Positions 1 through 9,293 of a stretch of 47,797 bases of DNA are shown here, one piece after another; position 1 is the stretch's first letter; each line of letters starts with the position of its first letter. Below the pieces are notes generated by a model. It did not search any database. It saw nothing but the letters and a program-made list of their open reading frames with translations, and was not told the DNA's origin. Source of the DNA: Jaenimonas drosophilae (taxonomy: Eukaryota > Euglenozoa > Kinetoplastea > Trypanosomatida > Trypanosomatidae); contig JASAON010001529.1 of the NCBI GenBank assembly GCA_030849065.1, positions 1 through 47,797 of the forward strand. The letters are read 5' to 3'. The position numbers were made by a program, and so were the translations under genes.

Positions 1-2
1 GA

Positions 3-80
3 GTGGCTGAGATTGAGTACTGGCTGCGTGAGGTTCGTCAAACACATGAGCAAATGGAGCAACGAGCGTTGAAGCGCTAG
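3..80 (+). CDS. C-terminal tail of an unidentified gene (partial)
   Basis: The third forward frame is open from the window edge to a TAG at 78-80 and encodes about 25 residues, AEIEYWLREVRQTHEQMEQR and a short basic end. The composition is helical and charged, like the end of a coiled-coil protein. It is followed by a 3' UTR-like stretch and a pyrimidine-rich acceptor region before the next gene. Too little is present to name a family. It is called only because the frame is open at the edge on the same strand as its neighbours. Confidence 0.5.
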   Translation: MAEIEYWLREVRQTHEQMEQRALKR

Positions 81-253
81 ATTGCGTGGAGAGACATTGA
101 TGTGTTGATGAGCTGCCCGTGTGATACATGCCGCACGACCAGCAACAACCACATCTTGACCACAGGTGAGCAATCTTCCATGACGGAACGTCTCGCTCTG
201 TTCTTCCTCATAGTCTCCCATCTTCTCTTCATTCTTGCCACTGATGGTAGGCC

Positions 254-1852
254 ATGACATCAACGAGTAGGTACCAAGATGGCCAAGTTTGCCGTCTGCA
301 CACAACGTCACACGGAGGTGTCGAGTCTTCGGGTGAGCCAGAGAAGATTCAGGTGGCTGGGGTAATAGTTGGCAGCAAGCTGCACATGGAAGATCCGAAC
401 CGTGTGCTCTACTATTTCTACACAACTGCTCTTGAGCCATCGGCAGATTTGCGACGTCGACGCAAGACGAAGCTTGATGCCGCTACCTTGGGCACCGGCG
501 TTCAGCGGAGTCGGAATGAGCTCAAGGTCAGTGCCACCAAGCTGATTTCGAGAGAGGGCTACAGCTATGAATTTGACGGATGGTACGACGATGTGTTTCT
601 GGAACCGGTGCTTATCGATGGCGTGCCTTCCCTTCTCCCCATTCAGGAAGCGTGGCTGGAGAACATGGAGAAGGACCACGACCCATGCGAGATACGCTAC
701 CTGAGCTATTCCATGCGCCCGTGGTTCCACAGCCCGTTTGAGTCATTGATGTACCTCTCAGCCCCTGACAACGACCGGTGCTACTCACTCTATCTGTGCC
801 ATCGATGCATGTCACCCTTCTTTTCGGAACTGCAGCTCAGCACCCACTTGGCAGGGTACTGCTCCATGAGCGGTCCACCGGGAGTTCTGCTCTACGACGA
901 TCTCAACTCAGGCCGTAAAGTGTGGATGGTCGATGGGGCGGAACACCTCCACTTCGCCCGATCACTTTCAATGGTTGGTCGAAGCTTCATTGAGAGCAAG
1001 ATGCTCAACACTGATGTGGATGTGTATGAGTTCTTCGTCGTGACGGAGCCTCGGAGAAACCTTCCATCGGTTGGGCTGACCGAGGCCGAAACCCTTGCAT
1101 TTCGCCAAGCCGCCGCCACCTACGACCTCGAAAAGTGGTCGGGTGATGTGGTGGCAGCCTACTTCACCCGCATGAAGCAACGACCAAATCACGCATTGTC
1201 TTGCATCTTGACCTTGCCCATGTTCCAAGGGCGTCACCTAGCGACCTTCATGCTGGATGTGGCCTACCAACTTGTGGAGGAACGTCAGCGCCGCTGCGGT
1301 TGTGGGGCCTTCTGTGGGCGGCAGGGTGGCTACATTAGCCGGCCCTTCTCACCACACGGGGAGGCACTTCTGCTGAGCTACTGGAGAGAAGTGTGCCTGA
1401 CATCGTGGCTCCGACGTGATGATCAGGGTCTGCCCAACACCTTCGCCACGCTGGATGAGCTGCGCTCTGCTCTGGCAAAGCCACTCAGCAGCGATGATGT
1501 GGTCTTCTTGTTTCTCAACGATGATTTCTGCTTCTACTACACCATTGATGATCGCATGAAGGTGGAGCCGGGGGCAACCAAGGAGGCCGTCGTCGGGTCC
1601 TCGGCAGAAGCTACGACAGCTACTGGTCGGTACTCTACTCATGGTTGGCGCAGCGCCGTCTGGACCATTGGCGGAACAGCTGAGAAGTCGTACCACATTA
1701 CCTTGGCTTTTGACCGCGCAGAAGCCACGCGGATGGGTGAAAAGCTGCGCGCTCGCGGAGCGTCTTCATCACTCACGCAATTCAATGCAGCTTGTCTCAC
1801 TCGACGGTCGAATGGAAGTTTGTGCTACGATAAGTCGCTGTGGCACTACTGA
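254..1852 (+). CDS. MYST-family histone acetyltransferase, divergent
   Basis: This 532-residue protein has the MYST layout. The N-terminal ~130 residues could be a divergent chromo/Tudor-knot region. A C2HC zinc finger follows (C182, C185, H198, C203), then the core segment reading like the family's 'PP..iy......vfevDG........L.l....Fl..K.l..DV..f.fyv'. The catalytic loop SCILTLP carries the expected cysteine (C317). MYST enzymes transfer acetyl groups from acetyl-CoA to histone H4 lysines; kinetoplastids have several (HAT1-3). The acetyl-CoA motif, usually Q/R-x-x-G-x-G/A, reads Q325-G-R-H328-L-A330, so the first glycine is histidine. The ending SRPFSPHGEALLLSYWREV matches the family's 'pLSdlG...Y..yW'. 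Which HAT paralogue it is cannot be settled by eye. An out-of-frame ATG at 244 overlaps the start unless splicing uses the AG at 250-251. Confidence 0.82.
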   Translation: MTSTSRYQDGQVCRLHTTSHGGVESSGEPEKIQVAGVIVGSKLHMEDPNRVLYYFYTTALEPSADLRRRRKTKLDAATLGTGVQRSRNELKVSATKLISREGYSYEFDGWYDDVFLEPVLIDGVPSLLPIQEAWLENMEKDHDPCEIRYLSYSMRPWFHSPFESLMYLSAPDNDRCYSLYLCHRCMSPFFSELQLSTHLAGYCSMSGPPGVLLYDDLNSGRKVWMVDGAEHLHFARSLSMVGRSFIESKMLNTDVDVYEFFVVTEPRRNLPSVGLTEAETLAFRQAAATYDLEKWSGDVVAAYFTRMKQRPNHALSCILTLPMFQGRHLATFMLDVAYQLVEERQRRCGCGAFCGRQGGYISRPFSPHGEALLLSYWREVCLTSWLRRDDQGLPNTFATLDELRSALAKPLSSDDVVFLFLNDDFCFYYTIDDRMKVEPGATKEAVVGSSAEATTATGRYSTHGWRSAVWTIGGTAEKSYHITLAFDRAEATRMGEKLRARGASSSLTQFNAACLTRRSNGSLCYDKSLWHY

Positions 1853-2395
1853 TCTGGAGTTTGCGCTGCCTGGTGGTGCAGCAGAATGCACACATACACC
1901 GACACACACAAATAGTTATTTTCAGTCGTATTGTCGGTTGTTTCATGTGCACCTCATCAATATCTTTCTTTACACTTTCTCTATTTCCTTCTCTCTCCTT
2001 CAGTCCTGTTTTTTTCGTCATCATCCCATCAGTGCGCGCGGATCGTGCCTAGTACTTCGTCTCGGTGTAGGATCGAATACCAACCAAGTCCTCCCCGTGC
2101 ACTTGCGATCTAGGATCCCCCATTGCTCGTCTTGATCCCCACACATATTATCGGGATCGGAGCTTTGTTTCTCACCAGTGCTAGCATAGCTTCTCCATTT
2201 GAGAAGAAGTAGAGTCGATACTCCCATCTGTCCCCCTCTTCGCTGCTGGTTCCCTCTCCAGACAGCACACCTCTAACAGGGCTAGATAGCAGAAACTCTA
2301 TCTGTAGCTCTCTCATTCTCCTTTATATCTTTCTTTCTTCTTTGCCCTGACCGCAGTCTCCCAGCCACTGTGAGCCCCTGGCAGACAACAACACC
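1853..2395 (+). promoter_or_regulatory. Intergenic region with two candidate trans-splice acceptors
   Basis: No convincing gene is seen. Two pyrimidine-rich tracts end in AG: about 1963-2003 (AG at 2002-2003) and about 2304-2356 (AG at 2355-2356). The second lies 39 bases before the ATG of the PKA regulatory subunit and is the likelier acceptor. The first could give an alternative, longer 5' UTR. Short open frames here are low-complexity. Confidence 0.6.
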
Positions 2396-3910
2396 ATGGA
2401 GACCCCAACCTCCGTCTTTGTGCAAGCATGCCAGCGAGAGGGCGTTAAGGTGCCCAACCCTGAGCTTCTCGTCTTCTTCCAGAACCATGACACCTTTGAT
2501 AGCATCGAGGAGATAGATTTGAGCCACAACTACGTGGGTAACCGCGGCATCCTCGCCGTGCTCGATGTGATTGAGAACCTCCCCAACTTCCGCTACCTGG
2601 ATGTTTCGGATCAAAAGCTGTACAACACCGACCTTAGCGACGGCAGCGTCAAAGGAAACACCATGATTGACCGCATCGTGGAGGTGTTTAAGGTGCATCC
2701 GTCCGTGAACTCACTCAACCTCAGCGGCAACCCCATTTCCAACTATGCAGGACGGAAGCTGCTGGCCCTTGTGCAGTCCAACACGAGGATGTGCCGTGTG
2801 GAGTTGGCCGACACCCGTGTGGACTTTGACCTCCGTTCTAAGATTACGAAGCAGTGCGAGAGCAACACGGTGAGCCTGTGGGAGGGTACGGGCACCCAAG
2901 CGGATGAGTCCGGTGAGGCAGACAACGCCTTCGGTGAAGGTCCCCAGTGGGTGCCAACAACTGCCGCTGCGGATCTCACCACCCTTGGCGCGGGCCGTAC
3001 ACGTCGTCAGACTGTCCGTGTGGAGGGCATTGATCCCGAGAAGGCGAAGATGTATGTCGCCCCCGTGCATAACAAGTCCCCTGAAGAAACCGATCTCATT
3101 TGCTCTCTCCTCACCCGCAATGTGCTCTTCAGCTTCCTGACCACCAAGGAGATTCTGACCGTGGCTGGAGCGATGTACCGCGTGGAGTTCAAGCGCGATG
3201 ATTGCATCTTCGAATTCGGTCAAATCAAGTGCGACAAGCTTTTTATTATTCAGTCTGGCCAGGCTGATATCATTCGTGAGGGCCAGAAGGTCTTTCTCAA
3301 GACAGAGGGTACGGCCGTCGGAGAGCTAGAGCTGCTCTATGATACCCCTGCAGTTGCTACGGTGAAGGTCTGCACGGACCACCTCGTGGCCTGGGTGCTT
3401 GACCGCGACACATACCGCAACCTGGTCATGGGTACCTGCATCCGTCGCCGCGAGATGTACATGTCAATGCTAGCCAACGTCCCCTTCTTAGCCAGTTTGG
3501 ATAACTACGAGCGCATGCAGGTTGCGGATGCTCTCAGCAGTGATGAGTTTGAAGTGGGTGAGTACATCATCCACTTCGATGAGGTCGGGGAGTGGCTCTA
3601 CATCATTATTGAGGGTACCGTGGAGGTCATTGGACGCGACGCAGCGGGTAAGGAGACTCTCGTCTGCCAATTCTCCCAGGGTGACCACATTGGTGAGTTG
3701 GAGTTCCTGAACAACCACCGAACGGTGGCAGACGTGCGCGCGGTTACGCCGGTGACCACGGCCAAGTTGAACCGTCGCCACTTTGAGATGTGTATGGGTC
3801 CTGTGATGGACGTTCTCAAGCGCGATAGCAGCAGTGCCAAGTACGAGTACTACCAGAACCTCCTTCAGCAGCAAAATAGCACGTCGAAGCCTGTGGATGC
3901 GGACATTTAG
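2396..3910 (+). CDS. PKAR: PKA regulatory subunit-like protein, kinetoplastid type
   Basis: The product is a 504-residue regulatory subunit of the cAMP-dependent-kinase family. Residues ~35-150 are leucine-rich repeats (IEEIDLSHNYVGNRGI, VNSLNLSGNPISNYAGRKL) in place of the usual dimerisation domain, which is the kinetoplastid arrangement. An inhibitor sequence RRQT is at residues 203-206. Two cyclic-nucleotide-binding domains follow (~240-360 and ~365-490). In both phosphate-binding cassettes the arginine that contacts the cyclic phosphate is replaced: A319 in GELELLYDTPAVAT and T443 in GELEFLNNHRTVAD. From family knowledge, trypanosome PKAR with such changes does not respond to cAMP and binds purine nucleosides instead. 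The same behaviour here is inference. The ATG is the first after the AG at 2355-2356. Confidence 0.95.
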   Translation: METPTSVFVQACQREGVKVPNPELLVFFQNHDTFDSIEEIDLSHNYVGNRGILAVLDVIENLPNFRYLDVSDQKLYNTDLSDGSVKGNTMIDRIVEVFKVHPSVNSLNLSGNPISNYAGRKLLALVQSNTRMCRVELADTRVDFDLRSKITKQCESNTVSLWEGTGTQADESGEADNAFGEGPQWVPTTAAADLTTLGAGRTRRQTVRVEGIDPEKAKMYVAPVHNKSPEETDLICSLLTRNVLFSFLTTKEILTVAGAMYRVEFKRDDCIFEFGQIKCDKLFIIQSGQADIIREGQKVFLKTEGTAVGELELLYDTPAVATVKVCTDHLVAWVLDRDTYRNLVMGTCIRRREMYMSMLANVPFLASLDNYERMQVADALSSDEFEVGEYIIHFDEVGEWLYIIIEGTVEVIGRDAAGKETLVCQFSQGDHIGELEFLNNHRTVADVRAVTPVTTAKLNRRHFEMCMGPVMDVLKRDSSSAKYEYYQNLLQQQNSTSKPVDADI

Positions 3911-5242
3911 AGATCTGGCTCAGCAAGTAGCATGGGATCATGTCAAGGATATAGGGTCTCGTCGCTGCTTACAACAACTTGTTTCCTTGCACGGGCAAAC
4001 CCTCATGCATCGTCTGTCAGATTGACCCCTGCCACGAACGCATGATTTCTCGCGCCAGCTCATGGGCCGTTGTTCCTCTCGCTCGTCAACAATGAAACAA
4101 GAAATGGAATAGATCACACAATTTGATGTACTTGATGGATCTCTCCTCTCATTTGCTACGCGGGACAACTCCTAGCGATGCATTGCAATGAATCCAGGGC
4201 AGCCGTTGATTGCTGCAAAATTGTTTCGGCCAGGGAGGTCTGCTGACATTGAGCTTTTTCCATCAGCAATTTTGGTGCATGTACAGGTACAGGGAGAGGT
4301 CTATATCCAAACTAATTGGGATGAGATGATTCCCAGCCTTTCCGTCTTTTCTTTTATTTTGCGATGTACGACTCTTCTTTTTATTTTTCATTTCGCAGTG
4401 GTGTGAGCGGCCGACAAAGCAACTGGTGTTTGTGGGAGCCGTCTCCTGGGGATCTACACACATACACACACAGCCCAGACTACATACCATGTTGCCACTT
4501 TCGATTCCTCAGACCGGCTTATGTTCATTTTGTTCTGCATCTTGATGCCTCTTTTTGCGGAGTGCACCCGCAAAAAAAGGGGTGGTGTATGGAAGTGGTG
4601 AAGAAGCATGTGAGAGTCAAAACTTATACACCGGCTGACGTCATGGCAAACAACGTGCGGAGGGAAGGGAGGGGGCGTGATCGTTTCTGAGGATTGCATT
4701 AAAATGTTGTTATTCGACTGAGGCATTCCTCCGTCGCTTCCGGGCGAAACTAAAAAAAAAAACGCTCAAGCGCTTTCCTCTCCCAAATAAAAACTCCTTT
4801 ACGACATGCTGCCTGTTCAGTTGATTGCTTCCAGCGCGGAGATGGTGCCTTACTCCTCTTCTTCCTCCTTCGACCCTAAATGGTCATGATGGAGCGGGCC
4901 TTGATGTAGAGCAAATGAACTGAGCCGGGGTGCTGAAGATGCCCGACCCTCTGGCAGAACTGATATCCCCTAGAGTTGTTATTCGTTTTCGAAGCTGTGA
5001 TCTCTTCCTTTAACCGCTTTCTTCTGTTGGAGAGCGAAAGCTTGATCGAGGGACTACAATACACGATGGGCGAAGCCAATGCCTGCGATGGATTCTCCAC
5101 GTGGGGCGTGCACTGCGTGTACGTGGTGTGATGTGATGTGGGTACAGTGATTCATGTATTACAAGACCCCAATGTGTCTTCTGCTTCGTTCTTGTTTTTG
5201 CTTGTGGTAGAGAGTACAGCTGTCTAGTGGCCACACACTACT
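3911..5242 (+). other. Long intergenic region (1.3 kb) with an orphan acceptor
   Basis: No conserved protein is recognisable. A strong pyrimidine tract at about 4333-4398 ends in CAG (AG at 4397-4398), but the first ATG after it (4489) opens only a frame of about 18 codons. Another CT-rich block is at about 4849-4872 and an A-run lies near 4751-4762. The acceptor for the next gene is the pyrimidine tract at about 5174-5210, with AG at 5209-5210. The region probably holds a long 3' UTR and perhaps a spliced non-coding or very small coding transcript. Confidence 0.5.
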
Positions 5243-6559
5243 ATGGCCTTTCAAGTACAGTCGTTGAAGGAACTACTCCAGCCTGCCGCAATCTCAGCAT
5301 TTCGAAAAAATGGCTTCATTGTGGTGAATAACTTCGTGGATGGTGTAGGGTCGTCTACCAACTCTCTTCTTGACCGCCTCACGGCGGCATGTACCGAGGC
5401 AGCAAAGTCACGTGGTACCCGCATGCTCCCCGCGATGGATGACACGGGATCCCAGTTTTCAGCACAGCTCGAGCACAAGAAGGCCTTCTCGCCCAATGTG
5501 CAACGCAAGGCGGAAGAGGTGGAAAACGCACCAGGCGTTGAATTTCACACAAAGAAGGTTCATCTGAAGTACAAGCACCAGCGCCAGGTTGATCGTGCAT
5601 TTCGGAAACTTACAAAACAGCGTCAAGCTTACCGGCGCCTAAAGAACCTTCCGACTTTTGTTAGTGAGGCGGAAGAGATGAGCGGGGAGGTCAGCGACGA
5701 GCGCATCGCTGAGATCAAGGCCAAGCTCAACGCCAAGGAGGTTTACAAGACATTTGAAAACTACCGAGACAGTGGCATGATGGAGCAAGAGATACGTCGT
5801 GAACACCACATTGGGGAGGCGTTTGAAATCATGAACAACTGGTCAAAGGGTTGGTGCCAGCTGTGGCCTGAATACCCTGAGGTGAGAAGTATGCTCCTTG
5901 AGAAAGGTGTGGTTGGAGCATCAGTGGGTGAAGCAGCCACCGCGCTCTCCGGTGAAATGATGATGCGGCTGTACGGTGATGCCCTCTATGAGTTCACTCC
6001 ATTTACAGGTGCCCAGGCCTTTTGCTTCATTCAGCAAAGCGTTAATTTTCAGCATCCACACGCGATGACGGCGCTTCTGCAGCTGCGCCATCACTCACAG
6101 TGGGCGATGGAAGATCGATTGGTTTTGCAAGGTTCGCATCATGTTATCCGCGCGGCCACTCGTGATGGCAAGGATTGCTCACGCTTTCGTTTGAACAACG
6201 TGTTTGACGTGGGGAAGTTGGTGCGGGAGGTGCCTGAGCTGGCAAGTCTTCCAGTTGTGGAGATCCCTCCACTTCAGCCAGGCAGTGCACTCTTTTTGAA
6301 CAACTATCTCATGTCTGCGGTCCAGCCAGCCATGACAGGGAACTGTAATGGTACGTTTGTTCCGCCTATTGAACGACCGGTTGTGGGCCCGAGTCAGTAT
6401 GCCCTGTCTCTTATGCCTGACCGATGCACGTTTGATGGGGAGAAGAACAGCTGGGCTTCCAGAGACAGTCATGGGCCGCTGTATTCGTACAAGAAGGGTC
6501 AGTTGTTGAATGACAACGCGATTTTTCCTGTCCTGTATAGCGCTATGGACGTGGAGTAA
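5243..6559 (+). CDS. PhyH (phytanoyl-CoA dioxygenase)-fold protein, probably catalytically dead
   Basis: This 438-residue protein opens like the PhyH family (FRKNGFIVVNNFV, then a helix). A basic, helical insert of about 100 residues (~90-190) follows. The fold resumes at PEVRSMLLEKGVVG...ALSGEMMMRLYGDALYEFTP, LLQLRHHSQWAMEDRLVLQGSHHVIRA and PPLQPGSALFLNNYLMSAVQP. Active members bind iron through H-x-D and a distal H in an 'LxHxS'-like segment. Here the aligned positions read Q264-x-S266 and S358, so all three ligands seem lost. I infer a structural or RNA/protein-binding role; the basic insert (KVHLKYKHQRQVDRAFRKLT) would suit that. No clear mitochondrial presequence is visible. The family call rests on reading motifs by eye. 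The start is the first ATG after the AG at 5209-5210. Confidence 0.6.
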   Translation: MAFQVQSLKELLQPAAISAFRKNGFIVVNNFVDGVGSSTNSLLDRLTAACTEAAKSRGTRMLPAMDDTGSQFSAQLEHKKAFSPNVQRKAEEVENAPGVEFHTKKVHLKYKHQRQVDRAFRKLTKQRQAYRRLKNLPTFVSEAEEMSGEVSDERIAEIKAKLNAKEVYKTFENYRDSGMMEQEIRREHHIGEAFEIMNNWSKGWCQLWPEYPEVRSMLLEKGVVGASVGEAATALSGEMMMRLYGDALYEFTPFTGAQAFCFIQQSVNFQHPHAMTALLQLRHHSQWAMEDRLVLQGSHHVIRAATRDGKDCSRFRLNNVFDVGKLVREVPELASLPVVEIPPLQPGSALFLNNYLMSAVQPAMTGNCNGTFVPPIERPVVGPSQYALSLMPDRCTFDGEKNSWASRDSHGPLYSYKKGQLLNDNAIFPVLYSAMDVE

Positions 6560-6884
6560 GTTTTCTGCGATTCAGAGAATGAAAATATCTCTTGGGGGTT
6601 TTATTTTGTGTGTGTGTGTGTATGGCACACCACGCTATTGCGGTAATTGTTGATGTAATAACAAACTGGATCACCTTTGCTCACATCTTCTTCTCTCTTG
6701 ATTGCCAGCCATTGTAGGGTACATTGTGGTGGGTACCCCGGAGGTATCAACCTTGGTTAGACACCTTATTAATATCATAGAACGTACAGTTTTTTTTTCT
6801 CCTTTGTTGCTCCTCGTCTCCGCATCTTCTTAGTCCGTTGTCAGAGTTGTGTGGTACAATCACAACAGTAGAACTCTCTCCTCT
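6560..6884 (+). promoter_or_regulatory. Intergenic region; trans-splice acceptor for first LRR gene
   Basis: A short TG repeat lies at about 6608-6620. A strong pyrimidine tract at 6790-6833 begins with a T-run and ends in TAG. The first ATG after it is at 6885. The in-frame codons between 6849 and 6885 contain no ATG, so they are taken as 5' UTR. Confidence 0.7.
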
Positions 6885-9293
6885 ATGCGGCCCAACATCG
6901 CAGAGCTGCGTAGTGAGATCTCCTCTCTAAAGCTGCGAAACAAGGAGCTTGAGGTACTTCTTCGAGAGAAGAATGCCGAGGCCGAGTGGCTTCGTGCACT
7001 TGCTGGATTAGATGGGGACATGTTGATGGCCTTGGGCTCGTTACAGAAGAGCTTCCGAGAGTCCATTGAAGAAATCAAAAGTGCCCACTCCTCAGAGCTT
7101 TTGCGATTTCAGCGGGACTTTACACAGGTGCAGGAACGAATCAATAGTGAGCTCTTCAGCAAGGTCGCCGATCTAGAGCGGCAACTGCGACGACTGAAGA
7201 AGCGGCTTCGATTTTGGATGGCGACGGGCGCGGCAGTAGGCCCGCAAGGTCAGTTAGTGATGGTTGGCGATCCACGGCATATTCCTGTTGATCGAAACAC
7301 GAAGGAAGAGGCCAAAACCATTGATGATGTTGTGCAGCCAGAGAAACTGCAGCAGATTCGCCAGCAGCACTTGGAGAAGGTGAGCCGACTACAGCAGAAA
7401 ATTTTGAATCTCCATACGTGGAAGTCAGCGGGTCTAGACAAGGACATGCTGGCAGTTCAGGGTGGACTTCAGGCCTTGTACATGGGCCTTCAGGGCATGC
7501 AATACGAACAGCTGTTAGAGCGCCTGCAACCCATGCTGCGGCTCACAGACGACCGTCGCCTAGATTTGGAGTACCTGTGGGATTCCTTCGACGGTCTCTC
7601 TGGATGGACCAACATCGTCAACTCAGAACAAATGGCACTGCTTCTCTCTCGAGACGACCGCACCGAGTACGTCTTTGATGGCCGCCGTCGTCGTGCCCTG
7701 GAACCAGGATTCGTGGAGATTGTGCTGAGTAGCATGCCCAACCTCCAGCGCATATCGATTGCGGGGTCGCGCTACCGCTTCACTCCGGAAGCGCTGCAGG
7801 AGATTCCCTTTGCCTTCCGGGAGCTCCAGGCGCTCGATGTCAGTGGCACCGAGTGCTCCAACACCGACCTTCAGGCCTTGGTGCGGTCGCTGTCCAACCC
7901 AGACGCATTCATTGAGGTGAACGTCTCACGTTGCCCCAACCTCACCGATATCAAGGCTCTACGACACTTAACGAACCTCACATCCCTCACGATGCGGGCC
8001 ACCAACGTCTTTGACCTCTCTAGTCTATCCCGCTGTCTGGATTTGAAGCAGGTTGATATCTCGGAAAGTCGTTTTGTTAATGACTTGTCTGTGCTGCACC
8101 GTCTTCGGCGACTTACGGATTTTAGCGCGAGTGGAACCGCCATCACGGACCTCCTCCCACTCAAGCAGTGCAAGCGCTTGCAATGCGTGGATATTTCAGA
8201 TTGTGCCGAGCTCACAGACCTCACCCCACTATCGGAGCTGAATCGTCTTCGTGAACTCTCTGCAAGTGGGACGAAGATCTTTGACATAAGCTGTCTTGCC
8301 AACTTTGAGTTTTTAGAAGAGCTTTATGTTGCCGAATGTGCCAACTTAGATGACCTGTCTGTCCTCCAGAGCTGCAGCAACCTCCGTTCACTTGTGGTGA
8401 GTGGCACGTCCATTGAGAGCGTCGCATGGATCACTTCCCTCGCGCGGTCGTTAAAGGAGCTTTACCTGTCAAGCTGCACCAATCTTCGTGATTGGACGCC
8501 GGTTGGTTCACTGAACCACTTGGTGCATCTGTCCATCTCAGCCACCCTCGTCACCAACATTAGCTGGATCGGTTCATGCACAGAGCTTGAGGAACTATAC
8601 ATCTCTGACTGTAAACGCTTGACGGACTTAACCCACTTGTGCTCCCTCACGAAGCTCAAGAAGCTCTTCGCTCGTACCCTTCAAGTCACAAGCATCGATT
8701 GGATCAGCCGGTGTACCAACTTGGAAGAGGTTCATCTCACAGACTGCGCCAGGCTGCGGGATCTTACCCCTCTGGGAAGCCTGACGCAGCTCGTGGAGCT
8801 ATCCGCCAGTGGTTGTGGGGTGAGCTCCATTAACTGGATTTCCGGCTGCCGCTCACTGCGTCGAGCCTACTTCAACGACTGTGAGGCCATCACCGACTTC
8901 GCCCCCTTTGCGGAAGTTCCCCACCTCACCAACTTGTCCATCAAGGCAACCAAGGTCAAATCGCTAGACTGGATTGTTGGCTGCCGTGAGCTCCAAGCTG
9001 TGGACGTGTCAAGATGTGCCGCCTTGACGGATTTAAGCCCGGTGACGACAATTGGTGGGCTGAAGGAGCTTGCCGCCGGTGGTACAGGTATCCACGATGT
9101 TGTTTGGGCACGCCGATGCTCTAACTTGCAGGTACTGTATGTGTCAAAGTGTCTGTCGCTAACAGACCTCAGCCCGCTTGCAGACCTCCCGCAACTTCGT
9201 CGACTGTACGCGAGGGGCCTGCCCCCAGTGGACCTCTCTTGGGTATCGAAGTGCCCCAACCTCGAGGTCGTTCATGTCAATGCAGCGAAGTAG
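6885..9293 (+). CDS. Coiled-coil / leucine-rich repeat protein, paralogue A
   Basis: This 802-residue protein has three parts. An N-terminal coiled coil (residues ~1-180) is rich in E, K, L and R. A linker segment (~200-320) contains GMQYEQLLERLQPML, LWDSFDGLSGW and EPGFVEIVLSSMPNL. The C-terminal ~480 residues are leucine-rich repeats. The repeats alternate two short LRR types, one ending in 'SDC..LTDLSPL' and one reading 'ASGT.I.DISWISxC', giving a period of about 46 residues. They resemble the LRRP1/internalin-like proteins of trypanosomes, thought to act as interaction scaffolds; the partner is unknown. There is no signal peptide or membrane segment, so it is likely cytoplasmic. It is the first of three tandem relatives with the same layout. 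The ATG at 6885 was chosen because it is the first after the splice acceptor. Confidence 0.88.
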   Translation: MRPNIAELRSEISSLKLRNKELEVLLREKNAEAEWLRALAGLDGDMLMALGSLQKSFRESIEEIKSAHSSELLRFQRDFTQVQERINSELFSKVADLERQLRRLKKRLRFWMATGAAVGPQGQLVMVGDPRHIPVDRNTKEEAKTIDDVVQPEKLQQIRQQHLEKVSRLQQKILNLHTWKSAGLDKDMLAVQGGLQALYMGLQGMQYEQLLERLQPMLRLTDDRRLDLEYLWDSFDGLSGWTNIVNSEQMALLLSRDDRTEYVFDGRRRRALEPGFVEIVLSSMPNLQRISIAGSRYRFTPEALQEIPFAFRELQALDVSGTECSNTDLQALVRSLSNPDAFIEVNVSRCPNLTDIKALRHLTNLTSLTMRATNVFDLSSLSRCLDLKQVDISESRFVNDLSVLHRLRRLTDFSASGTAITDLLPLKQCKRLQCVDISDCAELTDLTPLSELNRLRELSASGTKIFDISCLANFEFLEELYVAECANLDDLSVLQSCSNLRSLVVSGTSIESVAWITSLARSLKELYLSSCTNLRDWTPVGSLNHLVHLSISATLVTNISWIGSCTELEELYISDCKRLTDLTHLCSLTKLKKLFARTLQVTSIDWISRCTNLEEVHLTDCARLRDLTPLGSLTQLVELSASGCGVSSINWISGCRSLRRAYFNDCEAITDFAPFAEVPHLTNLSIKATKVKSLDWIVGCRELQAVDVSRCAALTDLSPVTTIGGLKELAAGGTGIHDVVWARRCSNLQVLYVSKCLSLTDLSPLADLPQLRRLYARGLPPVDLSWVSKCPNLEVVHVNAAK

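Noticed and set aside
4364..4690. Open frame of 108 codons in the long intergenic region
   Set aside because: Its ATG lies upstream of the acceptor at 4398 and the product shows no folded or conserved pattern.
6849..6884. Longer N-terminus for LRR paralogue A
   Set aside because: The extension starts at GTG, not ATG. The acceptor at 6831-6833 makes the ATG at 6885 the first available start.
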